DNA from: Tigriopus japonicus
Taxonomy: Eukaryota; Arthropoda; Copepoda; Harpacticoida; Harpacticidae
Assembly: GCA_010645155.1 (NCBI GenBank)
Contig: CM021313.1
Span: 1,544,588-1,608,587, forward strand
DNA length: 64,000 nt
Reading direction: 5' to 3'
In this document: in pieces, positions 11,101 to 24,309 of the stretch
How positions within the stretch are numbered: position 1 is the stretch's first letter
How the letters are laid out: the number at the start of each line of letters is the position of its first letter
The notes under the pieces: model-generated
What the model saw: only the letters and a program-made list of their open reading frames with translations
The model's database searches: none
What the model was told of the DNA's origin: nothing
Translations under genes and position numbers: made by a program

Positions 11101-14100
11101 CAAAGATGGAACACGTAGCGTTAGGAAAACTTAGGAAAGGACATTTGTTTCCTTTCAAGCTGTGGAAAATTAATGAGAAACTTGAGGCTTTTTTCCTTTC
11201 GCTACGCAAGATGAAAAAAGTAAGAAGCTTTTGATAATAGACCATGAGCCAGCTAGACTCGGTCGCTCAAAATTACTCCTCAGGGTTTAAGAAGATGGTA
11301 GGGGTCTCCCCCGTGAAAAGTTATCCGCCTTTTCCCATTTAATAATGTTTAGGCTATGGCTTCGCCATGCCCTCCCTCCCATGAAGACCAAAAATATTTG
11401 AATCCCATGGAATTCGTGTAACGATGTTTCAGGGTAAGATATGGTTACCAATACATACAAAAAGAATGAAGAAAAGCTTACGATGTTCCCAAGGGACGAT
11501 GAGCTCTGTTCCCTCTATTTCGTTGGTCCAATGCAGTTTTATGATATTTCTCTTCTCGCATGATCTTTAGTCGCCTCCGTTAAGCGTGCTCATTTATTTA
11601 CCGAAAGTTTGTGGCTAAAAGTGACTCGTAGTAACATTTCAAATTTATTTTCACGCCACTCTAAATGTCAAACAAGTGTGTTCCATCTTCATTTCACAGT
11701 TAGGTAACTGAGTTGAAGCTGAGCAAACTCAGTCAAAGAAGGACTGCAAACGTACATACGTAGATGGACAACTGATCAAGCACACGAGTGCTCATTTGGA
11801 GTAAAAATGACTGATGTAATTAAGATTTTGCTCAGAGTTTCTGAAAACCTCTCCTGACGAGTGTCGAGAAGGGGGAATGAATATTCGAAATCCCGAATCT
11901 TGAACTTCCTTGTGAGCAGAACAATGAGAGGAGACATCAACCGAGTTTGCATAATGTTCTCGTTAATCCCAGAAACCCAATATCTTGGTTAAGATCCAAC
12001 TGGCAAATGTGATCCCTCCTCAAGGAATTGCTCGAGATTAAGTTTGAAACTTCTTAGAAGACCCCGCCAGAAATTATAACGTTTGTCACTTCTCATCAGG
12101 GACGAGGAATTAGTCTAGGAGAAAAATGAAAATCTGTCTTGATTTTGAAACTTTCTCCACCCGCAAATAACAGGCAGAAAAAGATGCCATGGGCTCAAAG
12201 GCAGGCAAAAACTGCCACCACGGCGTGTTTCTGACAGATGTTCCAAAACTTCCCAAGCCTCAGGAACACATCTCCTCGACTAACCTGCTCATTGACTAAC
12301 TGTCAGAATTCTGGTTCCATCTCCAATGCCAAAATCGGACCAAATCTCTATTTCCTCTCAGCAAGAACGACTGCGTAATTTGAGAATACATCTTTTCAAA
12401 TAAAGAGAAGGCATGCGTGACTGTCGTAAATCCAGATTTGCCCTTTGTTTTAGAAGTGATCGGGATTGGCACGTTCCTCCTGTCTGTGACAATCATCTGC
12501 ATAAACAGATTACACATTTTAGCTTTAACCATAACCAGAGTTTAAGTTTATGGCCTTCACGTGTATAAGGAACACCTTCCTCAAGAAGGTAGCATAGCCT
12601 CCAAAGCCGCATGATTCAAAGTTGAAACCGTTCTTGCTCATGAGGCTCCTAACCCTGTAATGATAGAGGATGGATGGAAAAGGCGAAGGAAAAGAAGGAA
12701 GGAGGCCTTTGGTCCAACACATTTTGCAGCAAGGTCCCAACAAAATAGTGACGTGTCAAAAAACTATTTCAGCATTTTTGTCCCGAGTCCATCGAGTTCG
12801 TATGGAGTCAAGGGAGGAAATAACAATAAGTAATGGGACAGCCCGAAATGGTAGTGTCCAAGATGAGAGGGGAGGATGGGGTCGCTAGTGGCTACTATGG
12901 TACAACACTAGGCTTTGATCTGACGTTGAGGTCGTGTTGCGGCAGAGTTTTTCTCCACTCAGCACTTCCAATTCATCATTGGGGAGAGATGATGACGATG
13001 AGAGGAAGAAGGAAGGAACAGGAGTCTATTCTGGCTTCTTGAGCCTTCTTTTAGTCTCTGTGTTCCAATGAGTGATCCTCCTTTTTTCCTTGAGTGGGTG
13101 TTCCAATCCACCCAAACGTAATTAATTCCCTGTTTTTCTCCTGGCTGGCACAAAACACCATCAAGAGAGATTAAGCAGGGAATTGGGAAACTACCTACCT
13201 ATTGGCCAAACATCCCTTTTCCCGTGCATTGGCAGATCCCACTGTTCCTAGTGATTACAAAGCCATGGGAGAGGGCAAAATCAGATTTCGTTGACAGATT
13301 TGGCCTCCTCTTTATTTTGAGTTGGATGAAGACCTGGCCAACAGAGACCTGCCACAAACCATTCCTCTAATTACCCAACTTTGAGGTGGTTTTGTGTCCA
13401 ACGGCACTGACATGGCAATCATTCTGGCAGGACTGGAAGGGATCTGGTTCATCAAAGAACAGCACACGGTCGTATCAGTCGCTTCTCTGTTGCTTTGCAC
13501 AAGATGGGAAAACCTCAAAGACCAGCAAGAAATCTACTTTTGTAACGTACCAGCACGTCCAAGGGGCTCACACTACTCGCTGCCTCAACTTTTGCTCTCA
13601 TTTAGTATGGAAAATGATGATCTTCAAAGTTTCAAAGTAGATTGAAGTAGAATTGAGACTCTTCTCTTGAGATGGGTCATCCGTTTTGGAAGTAATGTGA
13701 AGCGTAGGGCTCTAGGAAAGAGATACCACTGACGGCATTGGCTCTTGCGTCATTCCCTTGGGTCTAAATCGAAAATCTTTAATTACACTCCTTCTGTAGC
13801 GAATCTTTACAGGGTTTCATTATGAAGAAGGCCCACATACTGGTGCAGTTTCGAGATTTATGAATTGTTAGAATGCTTTTACTTAGGAGCTTCTGAAACA
13901 TCTTTTGCTTGCGTGATGCCGTCCTATTTGGAAACGCAAGAGCTTTTAAATGCATGTTTTGATCACCTTGTTGAGCGGAGTTGCGAAAAATATGTTTGAT
14001 CATGTGTGCTTCTTGGGAAACGATGATCAATTGGCTGAATCAAAAATATCAAACCCTTTGTGAGGTGAGATGAGAGAATAATAACCCCACGTTGAAAGTT

Positions 14101-17100
14101 CCATTATGATCCCAAACTGATCTACAGATAGGAACGTGTGTGAGAGAGAAGAGGAAAGGATTTAGGGGAGAAACGTTACCCTGATCTATAGTCAGTTGCT
14201 TGAAACGCCCAAGTTATGAGCAGATCTTGGAAGTTTTAGAGGCAAGACCATGGAGGTTTATGGCACATTTCAAAGCTAGTCCCTGATATGAACTTCTGGA
14301 GCTATGAGGACACGGGGTCCAAGAGTTTGATTTATGGCGCTGAGCACAAGTGTGGATAAACGAAGAGTTCTTTTCATTGGGAAATGGAAGTCCCTGAAGA
14401 ACGGAAAGAGGGAAGCAAATTGCTCGATCTCAGACACTCCAACTAATCTCATTGAGTTCCACATCCCCAATCGTTTCTTGGCTCTTCCCTTCAAAAACCA
14501 ATCAACAAGTTCGGCGAGGAGAACCCATTGAACTGTCGTTGACTCTTCGAAAAGTTACTTCGGCACTTGTTGCTTATGACTTTCGAGAAAGTTTGTCGCC
14601 TTGATTCGTTATTTTTTCCTCTTGCTACCATCACGAATTAAAGAGGCTTTTGTGAACTTGTGTTGTGCCCGCTTGAGCTCACATGATTAGGAACACGAAC
14701 CCCAAAAACGACTTGATGGAGAAGGAAGAAGAGGAGAAGAAGCAGGATGAGAAGAAGAAGAAGAAGGTTCATTGTTTCTTCCACTTTTCCATTACTGCAA
14801 TGGAACGAACCATAGAAGAGGAGTGCTCTGGTCGCGTCTCATCACTGGTCTCTCCTGGCACACGATTCATTATTTTTGTGTGTCGAAGGAAAGTTTGGTG
14901 AAAAGGAAAATTGGTTGTCATCAGGCTTGGTTTACCCTTGAATAGAAGAAGACACAGAGGAAAGATGTTTAGGAATTATAATTGCCTTATCATTCTTCAC
15001 ATAGTCCACACTCAAGCCAAACAAACGCGCAGAATTGTGGCTTTTCTCTTGATTTGGACCATTGATATGGTTGACAAAGACGGTTCTTTGTCTTTCTGTG
15101 TGCCCCTCTCAGCATTTGCCTGTCAACGCTTGATTCATCAGGCATGGTCATTCCTTATGAATACGCGAAGATAAAGAAGATCTGATTTTCATCGTACGTG
15201 TTCCACTTGCTGGGAGGGGTTCCCGAATAAGTGACCCATGCTCCAAATTGACTTGAGACAAAGCAATATTCTTTTACGTCTATTCAAGCCCCTTGGTAGT
15301 CTTGCATGGAATGATAATCAAATTGAAATCCTTTTGTTGGATGGAATCATGCCTCGTGGACATTGCATCCGTTTAATATTCTGCTTCATTGATTCTTGAG
15401 CTTCTTGCAAAGCGCATGATTTGACGTATAAAAGAATTACGAAAGTTCCTTCGGGTGTCAAGGCATGATAAGATGGGGCAAAACTTTTCTTTCTCCTTCA
15501 ACTCTTCGCTCAATTTCACAGAGAAGTTCATTCTCTTTGAGAATTGAGACAACAAAAGAGAGCACACTACGAGGTGATGTTCTTCTATTGTCTTTTGGGT
15601 GGAACAAGTAAATCAAATACGCCTTTGTTGCTCAACTTCTTTGGATTCTCGAATGGCTTACGCCAGATGAAGAATGCCTTCAACACTGAACTCAAAGCTT
15701 AGATACAACATTGCACCCAAAAATAGTGTACTTTGACAACCGATAAGGTTCGTTACCGGGAAAAAGGGTCCCTCAGGCTACAACTGGCGATGATGTCAAG
15801 GGTTTCAGCGGGAAGTGTTGTCTTTCCTTTCGTCTCTCCTTCATTCGATCCTTCCCAAAGAACGAACGGAACGAACCACCCACCCAACCAACCAACCAAC
15901 TCCAAGTATGAAATAGAGATGTGATTGAGAAGCTGTGTCAAGAAGCAATTTGCTTGTGTCAGACCTCAATAACAAGGTCTTTTAACAAGGTTCAATCATG
16001 GGGTTTCATCTGCAATAGAATATGCTATGCGTGAATAGCCAAACAAACCACAAGTTAACTGTGTTTCTACATATCAATAATAAGCATTGGAGATTCACTT
16101 CTCTGTATTATGCCCTTTAAAAGTAACCACCATCGTTTTACTTGGTGTGTCTAAGGGGGTTGTGAAGGCCGAAAGAAGCAGTATAGCAGTCGATTGAACA
16201 AATATTGTGACAGAGATCCTCCGTCTCTGCTCAGGAACGAGCAATAGCCCATCTTTCGATGGTTCGTTCCACTTGAGAATAAGGAAAGACAAGTTGTTCA
16301 ACCCTGTTCCAGGTTCACTCGATCCTTGCAGTCTTTCCACTCGCTTGAAGATGATGCTCTTCTTCTCTTCCTGTAATTCATTGCCTTTGGGCATTAATGC
16401 TACAGAAGTTGAGAGTTGGTCCCCAAATCCACTTCCCCTCATTTTCATTCGCCTTCATTATTTGCTCAGGGTAGGTTCAAGTTTTGGTTCGAAATTTGTT
16501 CTTTTGGAGGAACACGACCGGGGACGTTGTCCCCATACAGTTTCCTGAAGTACTAAAGTGCTTGTTTGGTGTTCCAAGTTCTATCCACATATGAGGAGGA
16601 CGAGATGGGTACCACACTTGGCCGCATATTAGCTAAATGTAGCCTTCAAAGTTAGGGTCTACTATATATCAACAACATGTCAACCAGTCGCTCCTCGCTC
16701 GACTCGCCTTCAACGCGTTCGAAGAGACAATTCAACTCTTGTGTTTTCAAGGCTAGTCGACGAAATTCCCGCTTGTTCAAACTCACCCTTCCATTACCGT
16801 GTGTGGGAAAATAACCTACGAGTTGGTAAAAAGACGAAAGTGGGGTAGTCCATTTTTGGAATCGACTTCTTTGCTGTCAGGAATTAATTCAGAAACTTAA
16901 GAGGAGCTTTCATTTTCCAAAATGATTTTATTAGGTACATTCAACTCTCATAAAGTGATATTTGGTGCCATTTAGCCAGGACTTTTATACAATCACTAAA
17001 CGGTGTTCTATTCCCTGCTCCCTTCTACATGCTCATGCTCGTTCTCTAGTCATATTCCAGTTTGTATATATACCGTGTCTTGCATGAACAATATATCTAG

Positions 17101-20100
17101 TCATTGACCAACATCACCTGATGCAACATGGCGCAGTCGGTTCGTGCCGACCTGCGAGCCGACTGCCGTGTGCCTCGACTGTGCGTTTGGGGGGAGTGAG
17201 TGGTGCCTTTAAGAGGGTGGTGCCTCAACCGAGCAGGGAATAGAACAAACGGTAAACGATTTCTGAAGCAAATTTGGCGAAAAAACTTGCAAGCGCAATG
17301 TACGGTTTTGGTTAAGTTCATTTTTTTGCGAGCCAAAGTATGAACCACAATTCTTCCACAATTTCCCCAGCATTCCAATGTTAGTGTGGTATGCAGCAAG
17401 TCTGGGCGTGTTGTTCAGGAAGAATTGTAATGCTCTCAATGTTTCCCATATATATCATGTCATTCCACGCGGAGATAGCCTACCTAACCCATCCTTAGCG
17501 AGGTGATAGATAGTTAAGAGATTTGTGAGCAACAAACTCATTTAAAATTCACGTGGCAACTCTCAGATGTTTCCCAAAAACGAGGGCAAAAGCACAACAA
17601 ATCTCGTTTTCTACAGAAAGCAGTAATGGACTCACATTACTCATCGATAATGGCGCGAACCATGTGACCCTAAGTGAAAAAAGGGACAAACAAACTCAAA
17701 GAATATTTTTCAAGCTCTCTATCATGCATGCATTGTTGAAAACAGCAAACGTGCAAAGCTTGTGAGTATTTCAACCTTGGTAGGCAATTACTAATTACTC
17801 AAAGGAAAATCCACAAATTAAAAAGGGACATGTTCCAAACTCATGTTTCAAGCTGGCTCTTTCTCGGAGCTTGCTAGTCGTTACTTTGCTTAGGTACTAC
17901 TGTTTGTTACTTGTTACTGACTTGTTTTGAGTTTTGTTCTAGCTATTTGAGAAAAAGGGATTAATTAAATAGTCACGGTTGTTGCTACATCAGAAAAAAT
18001 TCTCGAAGTTTCGATGTAGGATTTGCATCGCACTTAGAAACATTTTGTCTAGAAGTACGCATCGGTTTTCAAATAAGCTTTCATGCCTTTGTAAAATGGA
18101 AAAATGAAATTGGCAGAGGTGTTAACTGAAGAAGGCAATATCGTTCTTTAATTGCACAAAAGTACTACTTTTCCGATGCTTTTGAGCATGATTTTTAAGC
18201 TGGTTTTAGGTTACATTTCGAGTACACTCAAAACCCACGATGTAATGCGTATGACAATACTCAAAGCTGTTGAAAGAGAGGGCTTCTTATGAGGACCTCA
18301 CGACTTGATTTGGTCCATGACATTGGATTTCCTAACATAATCCTTGTAGTATTTGCTCTTGGTACGAAAGTGAGTCTTTGAAGTGAGGAGTCTCAATTAA
18401 AGACCAATGTGACTTTTTGCATTACTCTTCGATGGAAATAGCTTGTTCCATCTGTCGATATGTTCCTGGGATCCAATTGGGTTGCGTTAATTAAAGGCAT
18501 TGCCACTGATGACGTCCAAGTCAGTCATGGAAGTGCCAATGAGAGGAGCAGAACAACATTCATTCTGTTGAATGTCAGAGCTTGAAGAGGGATCTCATTT
18601 TGAGTCCTTTCCCATTCCCTTTGTTAGCTGGAATATGGATCCGTCCAAAGCAAAACAAGCTGGCACACAACGAGATGAGAGTTTGGATTTGATTTCCTGG
18701 GCTGATGGAAGAGGAGAACGAAGAGAGGACAACTTTGGGTAATCAAAGAGATCGCTAGAACCGACCAATGAGAAAGACTTGATTTTGTTCAAAGAATGCT
18801 AGTGCTCATATCCTGTTTCGTCGCATCTCTAATCGTTTCTGTGATGGGCAAGCGAGGGAAAATTTGAGATGGAGAACCCTGAAACAACATGCCATCATGT
18901 GGCTGCCAACCCATGTTTACTCGTGTGCCAACTCCAACATGGCCGCCCGAACGTTCGTTCCAAAGGTGACCCATTTTGACAAGTAAAAGTGGTCAGAATA
19001 ACTTTCGGATGTCATTATTTTCCCCCTTTCTGACCGACTTCTTGGGCATCGGCATCATCTATCCCTCAAGTGAAATAGGACCTCAACCGAAGGGCAAAGC
19101 GTTTTCTACTCTTCAAACGTGACAAGCTTTTGCGAATGGACAGATTTATGTTTTCAACGTAAGCCATTTCTTTGCTTCAACCTGTCCACGTATCTTTTCT
19201 TCTGCTCTCTGTTCTTCTTGACATCGCATTCTCTTAAATGTAATCCAAATTGGATAAAGAGTCCGGAAGAGGCGGGTTCCATTCTCTACGAACTTGAGAC
19301 TTTCAAGCCAATTCATTAAGTTCATAGCCTTGCCTGTGACACACTTAATTCCGTTAATGGCCCGCCGCCCGCCAATAATGAGAGACAAAGAAAAAGAAAT
19401 TTATTCGTGTCTAAGAGACCTGTATCAAGGAAAGTGCACGTGGCTTTACCTCTAATGACAAACCAACCCTTGTATCTAGGCAACATGCAAAAACATTTTG
19501 CGTGGCAAAGGCATTTTATAAACTTGAAGTTTAAGCACAATGGTCTCAGAGGTACAAGAAGTACAAGCCACGCTCGAGACAGGAATTAAATGATTTTTAA
19601 AGACAAAATATCTGCAAGATTTTAGAAGAAACGATGCGAAGCAAGTTCATTCTCAGCAACATAACAATTTTGTTTTCTTCAAAGTGCCTTAATTGTTTTT
19701 ATGAGTTTCTTTGACTATATTATTCGATACCATATTGGATTGCTTCATTGAAGACCAATAGCGGTTCTACGGTTCCTTGTTGCTTGAATCTCCTTAAGAA
19801 CTGAGTTATTTTTGAACGTGCAATACCATTCATCTCTTTCAACGTAGATGTATTATACGTAAACAATTTACATTTTATTGGCAAGTCATCATGGTAATTA
19901 ATGAGCCCACCCTCTTTTGCGAATGGACCTGCTGTCATATATTAGGGCAAGACCAAGAGGGAGAGCCTCGATGGGTTTGGTCCATACTACTCGAGGAGTT
20001 TAAGTGACCAGCCCTTTTTTCCTTGAGCCGTATTATTGGCCTTTTATTATCCAGTTGAGTGTTGTTCCTTTGTCAGTGTGTTCCATTATGTCAATTTCTT

Positions 20101-21723
20101 CCACGCTATTTGCGCAAGCCTGCCTTTCATATGGGAAGCTTTCCACCATGGACCTTGGAACAACAATACGTTGTCGCCGTATAGGAACAGAGATCGACGA
20201 GGACTTGATGTTGAATTATTAAATAGTTGGAAGGGGACTTTTTTTGAGCGTGCTGTCCATGTTAATTCTCCTGGCCAGGGTGGAATTTATTATCACCAAT
20301 TTACGTCGTGTTCCATTAAATGGGGCTTTTTGGGAACGGCCTTGAAAGAGGAGCTTACACGATCCTTCCCTAAGTAGCAAGCACTCAAAAAAGTCGGCGC
20401 CAATGTTTGTCAGTAGAGCATTTTACAAAGTTTTTGTCGACTGGGATGAGCAGCTACAATAATATATCATTGATCAGGAATGACATGAAGGAACAGCCTC
20501 CGACACTTCAAAGGATGAGCTTGGACTGTTTCCATTAAAAGGCCCTATTCTTGCCAGGGTGGTGATGGTGGAAGGAGGAGGAGGATATCGCCGTGGATTT
20601 ATGACATGACAGGCAAAAATGGCCTTTCTTTCCGAACAACCATGCCAGCTAGTCAGTAACCCATGAAAGGCCGAACCCCTTTGGCTGTGGACCTCTATAC
20701 TATTGGGTAAATGTTCCTGAATGAGCGATTTTATTGGAAGTAACCACTTTCGAAGCCCAACCCGTCACACGTGTCATACCTCGTGGCACATTAAACGAAT
20801 CTTATCCCCTAAGAAGCTCATTGAACGTACATTGCTTTTCGATTCACATGGATGGTCCAACATTCGCTATTTTCTAATGTCGTTGTTGGTTTTGCACCAA
20901 ACACTTTTCGTAATTGATTTCCTCATTTTAGTTGCAAGTTCATTTGGGCGTTCTCCGAAATAGCATAATATGCTCTGGTATTCTATGTAATTATGTTGTG
21001 TGAATGGATTGCATGCACGACCAATCTCCTAGAGTAAATACGTTTCTTCGTTTTTTGGCATTCGCCAAGAGACCTTCTCATCACTAGTTTTAACGGTAGT
21101 TTTTTATGATTGATCTAGTGTTCTGCAACACCAAATCCTGCTACAACTTCTTGAGTACCTGGAAGCTTGTTCTCTGACAGGCCGAAATAAAGAGATATTG
21201 GAGGTGTAAAGACGAAACTTTCCTCATTTATTGTACCAGTAAATTGCCCACGAGACTTGTTCACTCGGATTCGAATTTAGTTGGTCGAAAATTGCCACGA
21301 GTTTCCCAAATCTTCTGGGAAGGTCTTACATAAATTTCAATCGTCCCCAACATTCTTTATGATCAACTGGAAAGTGGCTTTAAAAACTTTCTTCATGATA
21401 AGGTCTTTCCATGCGGACATCTCGCTATTCCAGAGTGGAAACCGAGGGGAACAGGGCCATTCTCATAAAGACCAGCCTCGTAGCTCTCAAAGTTCAAGTC
21501 ATTAGTGTTTTAGCATCTCTCCGCCGTGTTTGTGTTGAGATTTCAATCCTGACTTTGTGTCGGGGAAAGGACTCAAAGGCCAGACTTTAGGAGGAAATCA
21601 TGCAGAAATGCGAGTGGGTTGCTGGCAATGCAGTTGTTGCACTTTAATTTCCAACTTAGAAACTTTTACGCGAAAACTTTCCATAGCGGAACCCGCGGGC
21701 ACTTTAACCTTATGATGGCCTTT

Positions 21724-21770
<47 letters not shown>
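21724..21770. repeat. (TTG)n microsatellite
   Basis: About fifteen uninterrupted TTG units within Raver intron 1. The Leu- or Gln-runs in the open frames across it are by-products of the repeat. Confidence 0.95.
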
Positions 21771-24309
21771 CTTGTTTGTCATGCTCCTCTTCTTCTACGT
21801 ACGATGTACGTAAGGCTGCGTTCGTGAGTTTGTTTGTTTGTTTGTTTGCTTGTTTCCGTGCATTGCGCTCAACCGTCAAACCAATGGATAAAAGTGAAAG
21901 AGAGACTTTTGTGGCATGGTTTTTGATCCACAAGGTTATGGCAAATATTCATGAGTATACCACACGAGTCATTAGTTGATTAACTTTTGATGAGAAGTGG
22001 CTTTGATTGAACCGAAAAGGCCAACTCGGAAGCACTTGGCGCCTCATCTGCTCGTCGCTCAAAGCACATTGTTTATCGTGAGCTGCCTCCATGTAGCCAT
22101 TTGTCATTTCCACTGGGACATTCCAGGCTTGGTAAAGTGGAAAGCGTCAGTGATCATTTATGGAACAATTGGTACGTACCACGTACTCTCTGAATGCCTT
22201 GCTCGATCGGTCCAAGAGTCTTGCATCAATTGATCATCAAGAGGGCCGCCTGCCCTTGTTTCCCCCTTGTCTCAAAAGCAACAATAAACATTTGGTGGAA
22301 GCGCCAAATGTTTTCTTATGATCTCCATTCAGAAAGGGCGGCGAGGCGATCTTTTACCTCGGCAACTTTTTTGGAACGAACTCTTACCCTTGGGTAAATG
22401 TCTATCTGCATTGAAGTGAAAACAACTGACAGACAACTTCCCTTCTGCATTTCTTTGGAGCCAGATTGAATTCAAACATTTGCATTCAAAGAAGAACGGA
22501 CTGCGTGAAACCAAACCGCGTTCTTCTAAACAATTTTGCCTCACACTGCGTCTTTTTTATGGAATCGTGTTATGACCTTTGATGCCGTTCCCTACTTTCA
22601 TTAACTGATTGAGGAGCCGCATCACAAATTGTTCTTCGTTTCGAATCGCTTGATCTGATCGGTATAACCTGACGCTCTTAGTGCATAATCCAAACGACCA
22701 TGGCATGTTCAATCGACGAAGGTGTAAATGCTGGTATTCACGTACATATATGTTCCATGGGTGGGTGTCTTGTAACAACTCTCAAGAGAGCAATTGAGCA
22801 ATTTCTTTCAACAAGAATGTGTACTCAAGGCGCGACTCACTTTTGGGACGAAGACGTCGGCACCGCTTGAATGACTCTATTAGAGGGTTTGCCAAGTTGT
22901 TAACCGGTACGATGTCTCGAGATTCAGAGCCGTTTAATGCAAATCGTGTAGACCAATAAAGTAATTGAGTTGAGCGGATATAAGTTTCAACTTCCAATGC
23001 ACGATAAAGGGGTATTTTGAAATCGATGGAGATGTGCTTCCATCTTCGATTGAATCGGAAGGGCACACACGTTCCTTATTGAATCTATTTCAACTTACTT
23101 GTTCACGACTTCACGATGTCCTGGGCAAATATTTGAACGCTCGGAGAAACACTCGAGATCTCATTCAAAGGTGAGCCGTGGAAAATGATTCAGATATGAC
23201 TAAGATCGGCGATTTTGTACGAATGTGAAGCGAGATAAGAACTTGGAGAACAGTTCCAGTTTGGGTCTTTTTCAATTCAATTCGATTTGAATCTCTTTCT
23301 CAGCCAGACAACAATCTTCTAATTTCCCTGAAATGGAACGGAATATCGGTTTTTCTTTCTTTCTTTCTTCTTCTTTTTCATCGTCGTTTAGTTCAAGGGG
23401 AAGGGCGGGCTACTCCGTTTACCTAACTCAATTTGGCTCCTGCCAGATCTGACTGGGATCTTTCTTTGTGCCTAATCTGAATAAACCTTGGACAGAAGTC
23501 GTCGGTGGAGAATCCCATTTTTCCTTTGACTCTGTCCGTCCTCCAACCCCGCCCCAATGATCATCTGGTTATCTTTTTCTTGTCATTTCGGAATCCCTTT
23601 CTGTGTTCTCTCAAGGCTTTTCGTTAGAACAGGGATCATACTGGGAGCTAAATGGATCCAAAACTCACTCACTTCTCGATACTCTGGCTCCAACTGATAT
23701 TGGGATGGAACTAATTGTGTTCCAAGGGGGAAATGGGTGCCCAGGCTGAGATCAACTCGCCCTGGACCCCATTGAGAGTCCCTCATGCAAATCGCCCATG
23801 TCCCATATTCATCCTGGACCCCTTCCTGGGCTGATGGGATGTCCCTTTCAGTGGTTCTTTCGTTCGTTTCGCTTTCATTCTCGTCCTCTTTCCTGGGTTT
23901 TGTTTCATTCATCCAAGTCCGTGACACATTGGGTCCAACGCATCCTTTCCCTTTTTTGAACAAGTCGAATACGGCAGTATTATGTACTTGGAATGAGCCA
24001 TGAGAAATGGGCCAAGGTGTTTGTGTGGTTCTGTTGTTCCGTAAGCGCTTTCAAAACATATGTTTGTAATACGTCGAGCAACTTCAATTCAGCCGACTAT
24101 GTTTCATGTGTTCATTTCTCTATAAGTTTAAGGACGTCAAATATTAAACATGGAACTAAAATGCTCTTAGAGTCACTGTGACGAGAGAAGGAATAAAAGA
24201 ACAATGGTCCAGAAGCTTCCACGAGCGTGCAGGGAGAGTTTTAGTGTGGAGGAAACTAGGGTGAATGAGAGAGCGAGAGGGAGTACTGTATATCTTGAAC
24301 GAAAACGAA